NCBI RefSeq assembly: GCF_900129975.1
Contig: NZ_FSRG01000003.1
Coordinates: 670,997-734,996 of the forward strand
From: Halodesulfovibrio marinisediminis DSM 17456
GTDB lineage: Bacteria > Desulfobacterota > Desulfovibrionia > Desulfovibrionales > Desulfovibrionaceae
DNA: 64,000 nucleotides
Reading direction: 5' to 3'
This document shows, piece after piece, positions 1 to 8,165 of the stretch; positions within the stretch are counted from its first letter, which is position 1; the number at the start of each line of letters is the position of its first letter. The notes beneath the pieces were generated by a model. That model was not told the DNA's origin. It saw nothing but the letters and a program-made list of their open reading frames with translations, and did no database searches. Made by a program: the position numbers and the translations under genes.

Positions 1-195
1 CAGCTCTCCGCGTTCAACTAGTGGGTAGTCCTCTTTTTCAAAAAAAGGACGCAACAGACATTGCGTAATCTGGACGGCATCAAGAAAATCTTTAAGTTCG
101 GAAAGATTTGTGATGCTGATAGGTTCGCTGAATGAAAACGTGTCTTTCCATGGTAAGCCGCATTCGCGGAAGGCATCTTTCCAGTGTTTTGGCAT
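1..195 (-). CDS. Hypothetical protein, N-terminal part (runs off window start)
   Basis: An open frame of 65 codons runs from an ATG at 195 to the window edge without a stop, starting MPKHWKDAF. Codon use resembles the neighbouring genes and the composition is protein-like (LSELKDFLDAVQ, then LLRPFFEKED). An in-frame TAA lies a few codons upstream, so the start is the ATG or a TTG two codons earlier; no strong ribosome site is visible. I do not recognise the family from this N-terminal piece. A different frame of the same strand is also open here but gives an unlikely, cysteine- and histidine-rich peptide. Confidence 0.55.
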   Translation of the reverse strand, partial: MPKHWKDAFRECGLPWKDTFSFSEPISITNLSELKDFLDAVQITQCLLRPFFEKEDYPLVERGEL

Positions 196-521
196 CGGCA
201 ATCGGGCTGGCTGTCGTTAAAAAAAGTAAAATAACTGGTTACGCAATAGTGCAATTTGCTTGCTAATCCTTGCATACTATTTTTTTTTCTAAAAAAACTC
301 TAGCATTTCATGGAAAAAAACCAGTACTCTCATTGCTTGGCGTCTCATTAAAAAAATGATAATAAATTCTGAGGGCTTTATCTTTATATAGAGACTCAAG
401 GGCTAGCCGGAAAAATGATGGTTAACCTGTGTTCTGTACGTAAAAACCGTTATAGAATGTGCGCTGCAGATTTACTATTTGCTTCTGTACAGATCAGAAT
501 ACTTTGACTGGGTTATGTCGG
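196..521. other. Intergenic region upstream of the GAF-mreB pair
   Basis: AT-rich, with runs of T around 281-290 and A around 342-356. It must hold the promoters of the minus-strand gene at 1-195 and of the GAF gene, but I cannot place a convincing -35/-10 pair. No RNA gene or strong hairpin seen. Confidence 0.4.
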
Positions 522-1577
522 ATGAATACAACCGCTTGTTATGAAAGAATTTTGGGCATTATTTGCAGTGTCTTTGATGCATACTCTGCTGTGCTGATTA
601 TGCCGGATCGTTCCGGTAGTCACTTTTCTGTGGCCAGCAGTTTTAGCCTTGGTGACATGGTGAATAAAGACGAGACCTTTACTGCCGGAACAGGAAAGGG
701 GCTGGTTGGGTGGATCATTAGCAATGAAGCACCGATGCTGGTTAACGACTTTGACACCAGACAGTATTACCTTGGCTACTATGCTCAGAATGAAGAGACA
801 AAAATTAAAGCCTTTATGGGGGTGCCGCTTAAAAACGGTGCCGGCGTGTTGTGTTTAGACAGTAAGCGACAGTATTCCTTTTCAAGTAAAGATCAAAAAA
901 TTCTGCAACTGTTCGGGGATCTCGTATATGAAGTGCACTCCCGTTCTTTTGTTGTAGAAGAACAAGTAAACTTATCGCAGCAGTACCATTGTTTGCAGGT
1001 TATTTATTCCTTACGAAAGCATTTGAAAAAGTGGGATTCTTTTTTATCTAAGTTTCTCGTTCTTCTTTCAGAAACCTCTCGTTTTGAATATTGCAGCCTT
1101 GCAACAAGGGATGAGGGCGGTCAAAATTATCATATTGAGGGTGAAAACTATCAACTGCTACAAGGTGAAGTGGAAGAAATTCCATATGGTAGCGGTTTGG
1201 TAGGCTGGGTGTTTAAAAATAGTACCCCTTTTTTTGTTGAAGGTGGTAAGGCTGCAAGTCAAACTTCTCCATTATATGGAAAGCAAAAGGGTGTGCCGCA
1301 ATTTGTCAGTGTTATTTGTATTCCGCTGGAAATTGGTGGTATGACTCGTGGGGTTTTAACCCTTGCGAGTGAAAGCTCTAAAGTTATTCCAGAAGAGCTT
1401 AAGACATTTTGTCAGATGGCTTCAGAGCATCTTTCCTTATTTTTGGAGAATTTGTATTTACGCAGCAAGCTGTACGAAGCGCATCGACAGGTGGATGACC
1501 TGCAACGCGCAGCAGCTTACGAACATGAAAATGAAGAACTGTTTTCATTTTCATCTAAGACCCAAGAGAGCGAATAA
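522..1577 (+). CDS. Tandem GAF-domain protein upstream of mreB
   Basis: 351 residues from the ATG at 522 (MNTTACYERILG). A GTG at 459 would add 21 cysteine-rich residues that look non-native, so I prefer the ATG, although its ribosome site is weak. Two GAF-like segments are visible, about residues 8-145 and 170-320, each with the same loop (GKGLVGWI near 58 and GSGLVGWVF near 222), followed by a short coiled coil. No kinase, cyclase or HTH output domain is present, so it is a stand-alone small-molecule or redox sensor, or a scaffold. Its stop codon directly abuts the mreB start, so the two are probably translationally coupled, which suggests a role in cell-shape control. The ligand is unknown. 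Confidence 0.8.
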   Translation: MNTTACYERILGIICSVFDAYSAVLIMPDRSGSHFSVASSFSLGDMVNKDETFTAGTGKGLVGWIISNEAPMLVNDFDTRQYYLGYYAQNEETKIKAFMGVPLKNGAGVLCLDSKRQYSFSSKDQKILQLFGDLVYEVHSRSFVVEEQVNLSQQYHCLQVIYSLRKHLKKWDSFLSKFLVLLSETSRFEYCSLATRDEGGQNYHIEGENYQLLQGEVEEIPYGSGLVGWVFKNSTPFFVEGGKAASQTSPLYGKQKGVPQFVSVICIPLEIGGMTRGVLTLASESSKVIPEELKTFCQMASEHLSLFLENLYLRSKLYEAHRQVDDLQRAAAYEHENEELFSFSSKTQESE

Positions 1578-2600
1578 ATGCTAGGAAAACTCTTGAGCAT
1601 GTTCGGGAAAGATCTGGCCATGGATCTTGGAACTGCTAATACGCTTCTATATACTAAAAAAGACGGGATAGTGCTTAACGAGCCGTCAGTTGTTGCGATT
1701 GATGTCGAACGCAACAGTGTTCTCGCAGTCGGGCGTGAAGCGAAAGAATTTCTTGGTCGTACTCCTCAGCGTATTCGTGCAATCCGTCCTATGAAGGATG
1801 GGGTGATTGCGGATTTTGAGGTTACCAAGCAAATGATTTCATATTTTATTAAAAAGGTTATTACAGGCTTCAGTCTGGTAAAGCCTAATATTGTTATCTG
1901 TGTGCCTACCGGTATTACTCAGGTTGAAAAGCGTGCAGTAATTGAATCTGCTCAGCAGGCAGGTGCACGAGATGTCAAACTTGTTGAAGAGCCTATGGCA
2001 GCAGCGATCGGTGCTTCGCGTCCTATCCATCAGCCTGTTGGTACAATGGTTGTTGATATCGGCGGTGGTACTACCGAGGTTGCGATTATTTCTCTCTCCG
2101 CTATTGCGTATGCAGAATCAGTTCGCGTAGCAGGTGATGCTCTTAACAGCGCTGTACAAAGATATTTTCAGGAAGAGTTTCAGCTTCTTGTTGGGGAAAA
2201 TCAGGCAGAGAAGGTTAAAATGACTATTGGCTCTGCTTTTCCTTTGCCGGAACCTTTGGTAATGACTGTACCTGGTAAAGATATTGTTTCAGGAACACCG
2301 ACTTCGGTTGAAGTTACTGATGAAGATATCCGCCTTGCGCTTTCAGAATCAGTAAAAGCAATTGTTTTTGCTGTGCGTAAAGCGCTTGAAAAAACCCCGC
2401 CTGAGCTAGCAAGTGACATTGCAGAACACGGCCTGCTGTTAGCAGGTGGTGGCGCGTTACTTAAAGGGCTTAATGAGCTTATTATGCAAGAGACTGGGTT
2501 ACAGGTCGTCATTGATGAAGACCCGCTGACCACAGTTGTTCGAGGGACCGGTAAGACTCTGGAAGATCGGGTAAAGTTCTCGGATGTGTATATAAACTAA
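1578..2600 (+). CDS. mreB: Rod shape-determining protein MreB
   Basis: 340 residues, full length for MreB, the bacterial actin homologue that guides cell-wall synthesis along the inner membrane. Actin-fold signatures are visible: phosphate-1 loop DLGTANTLLY near residue 16, phosphate-2 VDIGGGTTEVA near 160, and adenosine loop LLLAGGGALL near 288. The N-terminal MLGKLLSMFGKD could form the short amphipathic membrane anchor. It starts immediately after the GAF gene stop and is followed by a hairpin terminator. mreC/mreD/rodA are not downstream; the next gene is an inositol-phosphatase gene, so mreB here sits only with the GAF gene. Confidence 0.97.
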   Translation: MLGKLLSMFGKDLAMDLGTANTLLYTKKDGIVLNEPSVVAIDVERNSVLAVGREAKEFLGRTPQRIRAIRPMKDGVIADFEVTKQMISYFIKKVITGFSLVKPNIVICVPTGITQVEKRAVIESAQQAGARDVKLVEEPMAAAIGASRPIHQPVGTMVVDIGGGTTEVAIISLSAIAYAESVRVAGDALNSAVQRYFQEEFQLLVGENQAEKVKMTIGSAFPLPEPLVMTVPGKDIVSGTPTSVEVTDEDIRLALSESVKAIVFAVRKALEKTPPELASDIAEHGLLLAGGGALLKGLNELIMQETGLQVVIDEDPLTTVVRGTGKTLEDRVKFSDVYIN

Positions 2601-2606
2601 ATTACT

Positions 2607-2632
2607 AAGGCGGCCCTTGGGTCGCCTTTTTA
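2607..2632 (+). terminator. Rho-independent terminator after mreB
   Basis: Stem AAGGCG / CGCCTT around loop GCCCTTGGGT, followed by TTTTTAT. It lies 7 bp after the mreB stop and just ahead of the suhB start. Confidence 0.8.
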
Positions 2633-2646
2633 TCTTGGAATACAGA

Positions 2647-3420
2647 ATGGATTTACAAAAGTTGTTACCACAGGTTCGAGCTGCTGTTATTGAATCTGGT
2701 GCACTTATTCGTGAAGCATGGGATAAACCGCGTAAAGTTCGTTACAAAGGTCGAATTGACCTTGTAACTGAAACTGATGTGGCTGTTGAGCATGATCTTA
2801 AGGCTCGTCTCGCAAAAATCCTTCCTGTAGCAAGCTTTCTTGCTGAGGAGAGTGAAGCAGATGCTCCGTTGAGCGACCTTACTTGGATTATTGATCCGAT
2901 CGATGGCACAACAAACTTTACACATCAGGTTCCATTTGTTTGTACCTCTGTTGGGTTATGGCATAAGGATCGAATTGTATTGGGCGTAATTAACGCTCCA
3001 ATCATGAATGAATGTTTTTATGCTGCCTCAGGCCTCGGAGCATGGTGTAACGATAAGCGAATCTTCGTTACACGGAACGACAAGATCGAGCATTCATTGG
3101 TTGCAACAGGATTTCCTTATACGGTTTCCGAAGAAGCTGATGAGGTTACAGATCGCCTGCGTCGCGTGTTAAAAGCAGCACAGGGGGTGCGTCGTCTGGG
3201 CGCAGCGGCATTGGATTTAGCATATCTTGCTGCTGGTCGTTTTGATGTGTTCTATGAAAAAGGTTTAAAGCCTTGGGATGTTGCGGCAGGCTGGCTGATT
3301 GTAAATGAAGCTGGTGGCTGGGTGACAGAATACGATGCATCGAAGGATTTTTCTTTGTATTCACCAAATATTTTGGCAAGCAACACATTGCTACATGCAC
3401 AGATGACTAAGCTTATGTAA
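2647..3420 (+). CDS. suhB: Inositol-1-monophosphatase family protein (SuhB-like)
   Basis: 257 residues from the ATG at 2647 (MDLQKLLPQV); earlier in-frame codons lie inside the mreB terminator and are unlikely starts. Family motifs for Mg2+-dependent phosphomonoesterases are complete: EES in LAEESEA, the metal motif IDPIDGTTNF, and the C-terminal WDVAAGWLIVNEAGG. Such enzymes hydrolyse inositol-1-phosphate and related sugar phosphates; in E. coli SuhB also binds the transcription antitermination complex. Substrate here cannot be told from sequence. It is monocistronic and convergent with the Nudix gene. Confidence 0.9.
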   Translation: MDLQKLLPQVRAAVIESGALIREAWDKPRKVRYKGRIDLVTETDVAVEHDLKARLAKILPVASFLAEESEADAPLSDLTWIIDPIDGTTNFTHQVPFVCTSVGLWHKDRIVLGVINAPIMNECFYAASGLGAWCNDKRIFVTRNDKIEHSLVATGFPYTVSEEADEVTDRLRRVLKAAQGVRRLGAAALDLAYLAAGRFDVFYEKGLKPWDVAAGWLIVNEAGGWVTEYDASKDFSLYSPNILASNTLLHAQMTKLM

Positions 3421-3443
3421 CTGGTTGTTGTGAGTTCTGCTTA

Positions 3444-4001
3444 TTATGAGGTTGAGGCAAAGATGATATTTGCTTCTATAGCCCATACAAGAACTGGCGT
3501 GAGCATGTCGGGAAAGTGCTCGTAGAGAGACTGCAGCTCTTCAGCGTCTACATATAGTCCATCTTGAACTTCGTCCGGATTTGGTGTGAGAGTTTTTGTG
3601 CCGATATTGGCAGAGTAGATGGAGCTCCACAGAGTAGCGTCGTCAATGCGCACCTGCTGTGATTTTTGGTAATGTAGTTTTGCTGCTGTCAGGTTGAGTT
3701 CTTTTAACAATACTCGTTCCGCGGCGGCTTCAAGCGCTTCATCTGCACCTACGTGAGTTGCGGCTGAAATATCCCACATGCCGGGTGCTAACGCTTTATT
3801 GTCTGCCCTTCGTTGCAGAAAAAACTTCCCTTGCTTATTGTAGATAAGAACAAAGACAGACTTCATGGCAAGTTGCTGTTGGTGTGCTGTTGCTGATGGC
3901 ATGACCATGAGAGGTTTGCCATTGCTGTCTACTACTTCAATATGACTTCCCCGGGAAACTGCATTGGCGGCGGAAGTATTTGGATATGTAATGTCTGACA
4001 T
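3444..4001 (-). CDS. Nudix hydrolase (YfcD/IPP-isomerase-like subgroup)
   Basis: 185 residues. The core KSVFVLIYNKQGKFFLQRRADNK followed by LAPGMWDISAATHVGADE matches Nudix proteins of the YfcD/IPP-isomerase-like branch. The Nudix box (about residues 84-105) is degenerate: G-ADEAL-E-AAAERVLLKELNL keeps Arg and one Glu, but the positions normally RE..EE-G read RV..KE-N. Catalytic activity may therefore be altered; type 1 isopentenyl-diphosphate isomerase is unlikely because its active-site cysteine motif is absent. The start codon overlaps the divergent rimI start within an 11-bp palindrome. No clear ribosome site is seen. Confidence 0.8.
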   Translation of the reverse strand: MSDITYPNTSAANAVSRGSHIEVVDSNGKPLMVMPSATAHQQQLAMKSVFVLIYNKQGKFFLQRRADNKALAPGMWDISAATHVGADEALEAAAERVLLKELNLTAAKLHYQKSQQVRIDDATLWSSIYSANIGTKTLTPNPDEVQDGLYVDAEELQSLYEHFPDMLTPVLVWAIEANIIFASTS

Positions 4002-4494
4002 ATTTGCTAAGATCGGGCCGCTGGAAGCTGATGGGTATGTCTTTTTTCGGTTAGAGAAGAAAGACAGTGCTGAAGTTGCAGCTCTTGAGAAAAAATGTTT
4101 TTCAACGCCATGGACTGAAAAAGAGTTTAGTCTGTCTTTTGATCAGAATATTTTTGAGGTGTTCGGATTAAAGAAAGACGATACTTTAGTGGCCTATATA
4201 GCCATGTATCATACCGCTGATGAGTTGGAAATATTAAACATAGCTACGGACCCTGAATTAAGAAGAAAGGGCGCAGGAAAACGGTTACTTGGTCTTATGC
4301 TTTGCATTGGGCAAAAATTAGGTATACAACATGCATTTCTAGAAGTGCGCAGAACCAATATTCCTGCCATCAATCTTTATGAACAGATGTGCTTCAAACA
4401 AATTGGGGTGCGAAAAAAATATTATAAAGACACCGGCGAGGACGCATTGCTTTACCGATGTGATCTTGCGGCTCTCTCCGAATGTCCGTGCTAA
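3991..4494 (+). CDS. rimI: Ribosomal protein alanine N-acetyltransferase RimI-like
   Basis: 167 residues from the ATG at 3991 (MSDIFAKIG). The GNAT fold is clear: the N-terminal substrate-side motif CFSTPWTEKEFSLSF is typical of RimI, the acetyl-CoA loop is RRKGAGKRLL, and the C-terminal LEVRRTNIPAINLYEQMCFKQIGVRKKYY is the RimI signature. RimI acetylates the N-terminus of ribosomal protein S18. A 20-30 residue N-terminal extension precedes the core; the precise start is uncertain, because the chosen ATG overlaps the start of the oppositely oriented Nudix gene. The next gene, tpiA, follows after 17 bp. Confidence 0.85.
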   Translation: MSDIFAKIGPLEADGYVFFRLEKKDSAEVAALEKKCFSTPWTEKEFSLSFDQNIFEVFGLKKDDTLVAYIAMYHTADELEILNIATDPELRRKGAGKRLLGLMLCIGQKLGIQHAFLEVRRTNIPAINLYEQMCFKQIGVRKKYYKDTGEDALLYRCDLAALSECPC

Positions 4495-4511
4495 GTAAGG
4501 AGTAATGACCC

Positions 4512-5261
4512 ATGAAAAAGCTTATGGCTGCAAACTGGAAAATGTTCAAAACTGCTCAGGAAGCTAAAGATACTGCAGCTGGGCTTGTTGAACTTGTTGG
4601 CGAACTTTCTGATGACAGAGAAGTTGTTGTATTCCCTCCGTTTACTGCATTGCATGCAGCGGGCGAAGTTTTCTCTAAGCACGAAGGCTACTCTTATGGT
4701 GGCCAGAATGTATGTGCAGCTCTTGAAGGCGCATTTACTGGTGAAATTTCCCCTGTAATGTTAAAAGATGCTGGTTGTAGCTGGGTTCTTACTGGTCACT
4801 CCGAGCGTCGTTCTCTTTTTGGTGAAACCAGTGAGCAGGTTGGTGAAAAAACAACTTTTGCACTGAACAACGGTTTGAATGTTTGCCTTTGCATCGGCGA
4901 AACTCTTGAAGAGCGCGAAGCTGGTAAGCTTGAGGCTGTAATCGCTGAACAGCTCGAAAAAGGTCTTGCAACTATTCCTGATGTAGCTTCTGAGCGTCTT
5001 GCTATCGCATACGAGCCAGTTTGGGCTATTGGTACCGGTAAGGTTGCTGGCCCTGAAGAAATTGTAGAAGCTCATGCAATTGTTCGTGCTAAACTTCTTG
5101 ATATTTTGGAAGGAAAAGCTAATACTACCCGCGTTCTTTATGGCGGAAGTGTAAAGCCTGAAAATGCTACTCAGATCATTTCACTTGACAATGTTGACGG
5201 TGTCTTGGTAGGAGGCGCTTCCCTGAAGGCTGAAAGCTTCAGCAAAATTGTTACTGCTTAG
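4512..5261 (+). CDS. tpiA: Triose-phosphate isomerase
   Basis: 249 residues, full-length TIM barrel interconverting dihydroxyacetone phosphate and glyceraldehyde 3-phosphate in glycolysis and gluconeogenesis. Catalytic residues are present: Lys10 in ANWKM, His96 in LTGHSERR and Glu168 in AYEPVWAIGTG; the phosphate-binding YGGSVKPEN and the C-terminal GVLVGGASL are also intact. A TAAGGAGTAA ribosome site sits upstream of the ATG at 4512. It is followed by secG and tRNA-Leu on the same strand, probably one transcript ending at the terminator near 5752-5785. Confidence 0.98.
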   Translation: MKKLMAANWKMFKTAQEAKDTAAGLVELVGELSDDREVVVFPPFTALHAAGEVFSKHEGYSYGGQNVCAALEGAFTGEISPVMLKDAGCSWVLTGHSERRSLFGETSEQVGEKTTFALNNGLNVCLCIGETLEEREAGKLEAVIAEQLEKGLATIPDVASERLAIAYEPVWAIGTGKVAGPEEIVEAHAIVRAKLLDILEGKANTTRVLYGGSVKPENATQIISLDNVDGVLVGGASLKAESFSKIVTA

Positions 5262-5301
5262 CAACCGATACGGATTGATATAGCTCTTAGGAGGACGTTT
5301 C

Positions 5302-5604
5302 GTGGAAACCTTGATTCTGACCCTGCACGTTGTGGTCTGTCTTGCACTCATTTTGCTTGTTCTTTTACAGGCTGGTAAAGAGGGCATGGGTGTTATTTTT
5401 GGCGGCGGCAACCAGTCTGCTTTTGGCGGTGCTGGTGCAGGCGGTCTTCTTGTGAAAGTTACTGCAACACTTGCAGCAATCTTCTTCATTACTTCTTTGA
5501 GCTACAACTATATCGCTAGTGATCGTACTTCTGAAGATTCATCTATCATGAATATTCAGATCGAGCAGAAAGCTCAGCCAAGTCCTGACCAGACTAAAAA
5601 ATAA
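5302..5604 (+). CDS. secG: Preprotein translocase subunit SecG
   Basis: 100 residues starting at GTG 5302, supported by AGGAGGACG upstream. Two membrane segments (about residues 3-23 and 50-70) flank the conserved cytoplasmic GGGNQSAFGG loop that identifies SecG, the accessory subunit of the SecYEG channel. The hydrophilic C-terminal tail (residues 75-100) is of ordinary length. Placement just upstream of tRNA-Leu(GAG) matches the secG-leuU arrangement of E. coli, so that linkage is old or recurrent. Confidence 0.96.
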   Translation: METLILTLHVVVCLALILLVLLQAGKEGMGVIFGGGNQSAFGGAGAGGLLVKVTATLAAIFFITSLSYNYIASDRTSEDSSIMNIQIEQKAQPSPDQTKK

Positions 5605-5655
5605 GTTCACAATGCGCGTTTAGCGTATCCTCAGTAACGTCCGCGTTACATATTT

Positions 5656-5741
5656 GCCCAGGTGGTGGAATTGGTAGACACGCTATCTTGAGGGGGTAGT
5701 GGGCCACGCCCGTGGGAGTTCGAGTCTCCCCCTGGGCACCA
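5656..5741 (+). tRNA. tRNA-Leu (anticodon GAG)
   Basis: 86-nt class II tRNA with encoded CCA. Acceptor arms GCCCAGG (5656-5662) and CCTGGGC (5731-5737) pair perfectly. The anticodon stem is CTATC/GGTAG with anticodon GAG at 5690-5692, read as CUC/CUU leucine. A long variable arm (TGGGCCACGCCC region) and T loop GTTCGAGTC are present. Confidence 0.97.
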
Positions 5742-5751
5742 TGAATATTTA

Positions 5752-5785
5752 GGGATCATAGATTATATCTGTGATCCCTTTTTTT
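5752..5785 (+). terminator. Terminator after tRNA-Leu
   Basis: Stem GGGATCA...TGATCCC, extended by a few imperfect pairs, followed by eight T residues. It lies 11 bp after the tRNA and probably ends the tpiA-secG-tRNA unit. Confidence 0.88.
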
Positions 5786-5994
5786 GTTGCCTTGTGAGGA
5801 GAGCCTGTTTGATGAGGCTTTTTGCAGCGAGAACGGTAGAGGTGTCGACTCATTGAGAACGTCACAATTTAAGTTTCTGCATTGTCAAATAGAAGTGGAA
5901 AGTTGGGATGCGAGAGTCGGTCGTTTGGCGTGGCAGGAATGAGAATAGGCACGTTAGACGGTGATTAAGTGCTAACAGGTCGAGAGTCGGTATT
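5786..5994. other. Intergenic region with an 11-bp direct repeat
   Basis: No gene seen. The sequence CGAGAGTCGGT occurs at 5911-5921 and again at 5981-5991, exactly 70 bp apart. Otherwise featureless between two convergent units. Confidence 0.5.
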
Positions 5995-6019
5995 AAAAAA
6001 GCCCGCATGCGCGGGCTTT
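5995..6019 (-). terminator. Terminator of the aryl-CoA ligase gene
   Basis: GC-rich stem GCCCGC/GCGGGC around ATGC, flanked by AAAAAA on the plus strand, so on the minus strand it ends in a U run. It sits just past the minus-strand stop at 6027. Confidence 0.85.
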
Positions 6020-6026
6020 CATTTTA

Positions 6027-7331
6027 TTATTCTTCGTTTCGTAAGTCGAATACGCGTTTGGCTTTGCCTTGTGAGCGCTCAATGGAGCGCGGCTCAACCA
6101 GACGTACTTTTGTTGAAACGCCAAGGAACTCTTTAATAGTTTTCTGAATGCGCATTTCAATACGCTGAAGGTTCTTAATAGCATCAGAGAAGAGTGATTC
6201 GTCAATCTCAACCTGAACTTCAACAGTATCAAGGTTGCCCTCACGTTTAACAATGATCTGGTAGTGAGGTGATGCGCCTTCAGTTTCCAGAATGATAGAT
6301 TCAATCTGGGATGGGAATACGTTAACACCACGAATGATGAGCATGTCATCGCTACGTCCTGTAATGCGGTTCATACGGACATGGGTACGGCCACATTTAC
6401 ATGGAGTATAGTTTAAGGAAGTAATGTCACGTGTTCTGTATCGAATAAGCGGAATGCCTTCTTTCGTCAGAGTTGTGATAACCAGTTCGCCGGTTTCACC
6501 AGCTGGAAGTTGCTCACCAGTTACAGGATCAATAATTTCAGGCAAGAAGTGGTCTTCAAAGATATGCATGCCATCTTTAGCCACAGCACATTCGATAGAT
6601 ACACCCGGTCCCATAATTTCAGACAGACCGTAAATGTTAACAGCGTCAATCCCCATTTTTTCCTGCAGGTCGTTACGCATTTCGTCTGTCCACGGCTCAG
6701 CACCGAAGATACCGACTCGAAGTGGAAGGTCGCGCATGTCGATGCCAACTTGCTTTGCAGCTTCATGCAATACAAGGCCATATGATGGAGTACTGCATAT
6801 TACGGTTGCTCCAAAATCCTGCATCAGTGAAACCTGACGCTTAGTGCCGCCACCGGAAATAGGAATGACAGTCGCGCCGAGGCGTTCAGCGCCGTAATGT
6901 ACCCCAAGACCACCTGTGAAGAGACCATACCCGTATGAGTTGTGGATAAAGTCACTACGGTCAGCACCTGCTGCCATAAATGAACGAGCCATAAGCTCAG
7001 CCCAGTTGTTTACATCGCGTTGGGTGTACCCAACAACTGTTGCTTTGCCTGTGGTCCCGCTGGAAGCATGAAGACGTACAATATTCTCTTTTGGAACAGC
7101 AAAAAGCCCAAACGGGTAGTTGTCACGTAGATCCTGCTTTTCAGTAAACGGAAGCTTAGACAAGTCGCTGAGGCTCTTGATATCGGCAGGAGTAACTCCT
7201 GCCTTAATAAACTGTTCGCGATAGTGAGGAACATTTGCATACACACGTTCACAGAGGTTCTGTAGACGACGTAACTGAATTGCTTCTAACTCTTCGCGAG
7301 GCAGTGTTTCTTGCTCAACATTAAAAATCAT
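6027..7331 (-). CDS. paaK: Phenylacetate-CoA ligase family (aryl-CoA ligase)
   Basis: 434 residues from the ATG at 7331, preceded by CAGGAGTCATGT; an in-frame TTG six codons earlier lies on top of that ribosome site. It is an adenylate-forming enzyme converting an aryl acid, ATP and CoA to aryl-CoA. Motifs: P-loop SSGTTGK at 90-96, YGLSE at 234-238, RYRTRD at 297-302, and the hinge [11 protein letters not shown] at 325-335. CKCGR near 311 fits the small metal-type turn in this family. In sulfate reducers these genes are common and the real acid is unknown; indole- or phenylacetate from amino-acid oxidation is plausible. A tandem-ACT protein that often neighbours such genes lies far away here (52042). 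Confidence 0.9.
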   Translation of the reverse strand: MIFNVEQETLPREELEAIQLRRLQNLCERVYANVPHYREQFIKAGVTPADIKSLSDLSKLPFTEKQDLRDNYPFGLFAVPKENIVRLHASSGTTGKATVVGYTQRDVNNWAELMARSFMAAGADRSDFIHNSYGYGLFTGGLGVHYGAERLGATVIPISGGGTKRQVSLMQDFGATVICSTPSYGLVLHEAAKQVGIDMRDLPLRVGIFGAEPWTDEMRNDLQEKMGIDAVNIYGLSEIMGPGVSIECAVAKDGMHIFEDHFLPEIIDPVTGEQLPAGETGELVITTLTKEGIPLIRYRTRDITSLNYTPCKCGRTHVRMNRITGRSDDMLIIRGVNVFPSQIESIILETEGASPHYQIIVKREGNLDTVEVQVEIDESLFSDAIKNLQRIEMRIQKTIKEFLGVSTKVRLVEPRSIERSQGKAKRVFDLRNEE

Positions 7332-7770
7332 ACATGACTCCTGATACAATAAGAATAAAATAACTACACGTTTCAGGCGGATATAATTAGTGTCTAAATT
7401 GACCCTATCATCGTTCCTGAATCCTTTTGGACCTAGCCAGCGTAGTGGCTGTAGCTATGTGCAAACATAGGGAATGCACCATAATCGGGAGGCGGGTCAA
7501 GCCTGTTTTTCAAAATTGTCATTTAAAATGAAAATTCTCTGCTTCTTGTTAATTGCGTATAGACCGTAAATAACGTAGGAAGGTGCAGGATTTTTAGACT
7601 GGTAAAGTTGGAGACATGTTTCTCCAGACTTTGCAGGAAGAGAATGTATATTGCCTCGTAGCGGCACAGGTGCTGCGAGGGATTAAATTATAAGCATTGC
7701 ATGAGCTGTGCAGAGTAGCCTAAGCTTAGTCTGCAATATACAAGCGCAGCCCTAACGAGTGGATAAAAAA
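7332..7770 (+). other. Long leader or intergenic region before rsfS with stable hairpins
   Basis: Divergent promoter region between paaK and rsfS, about 440 bp with no gene. The rsfS side is structured: GGAGA-CATGTT-TCTCC at about 7610-7625; a 9-bp stem CCTCGTAGC (7654-7662) / GCTGCGAGG (7672-7680) with one G-U pair; and GCAGA (7710-7714) / TCTGC (7730-7734) enclosing the palindrome CTAAGCTTAG. No U run follows, so these look like leader RNA or sRNA structure rather than terminators. I cannot match a known riboswitch. Confidence 0.45.
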
Positions 7771-8154
7771 ATGATCGGAAAAATGAAAAAAAAATACAGC
7801 ACTGTTTCTTCTCAGGAAAAAGTAGCTAAAATTATTGAATGGCTTGAAGCCAAAAAAGCTACCAACGTAGTTGTACTTGACCTTGAAGGTGTTAACTCAT
7901 TTACTGATGCTGTGATTATTGCCACTGCAAAATCTGTTCGTCAGGCAAAATCATTGGCAGATGAAGTGTCCATGCGCGCTAAAGGCGAAAACTACGAACA
8001 TATGCGTGTTGAAGGGAAAGACAACGCTCAGTGGGTCCTCGTTGACTTGAACGATGTTGTTGTGAACATCTTCCAGGAAGATGTACGTGAAGCTTTCAAC
8101 CTTGAAGGTCTTTGGGCTGACGCTAAAGTTTTATACAAATCTGAAGCTGAATAG
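7771..8154 (+). CDS. rsfS: Ribosome silencing factor RsfS
   Basis: About 127 residues from the ATG at 7771; a GTG at 7759 and an ATG at 7783 are also possible, and none has a strong ribosome site. The RsfS/Iojap core is clear: VVVLDLEGVNSFTDAVIIATAKSVRQ, then the conserved EGKDNAQWVLVDLNDVVVNIF and the C-terminal YNLE-like FNLEGLW. RsfS binds ribosomal protein uL14 and blocks subunit joining during starvation. It is followed after 11 bp by gpmI. A structured leader upstream may regulate the pair. Confidence 0.92.
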   Translation: MIGKMKKKYSTVSSQEKVAKIIEWLEAKKATNVVVLDLEGVNSFTDAVIIATAKSVRQAKSLADEVSMRAKGENYEHMRVEGKDNAQWVLVDLNDVVVNIFQEDVREAFNLEGLWADAKVLYKSEAE

Positions 8155-8165
8155 GAAGACATACC

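Noticed and set aside
18-275. 85-codon open frame on the minus strand
   Set aside because: It overlaps the more protein-like frame that starts at 195, and its product is rich in Cys, His and odd runs; no ribosome site.
3444-4001. Type 1 isopentenyl-diphosphate isomerase
   Set aside because: The active-site Cys motif and Glu of Idi are absent; the MEP pathway gene ispE is present, and the sequence fits YfcD-like Nudix proteins.
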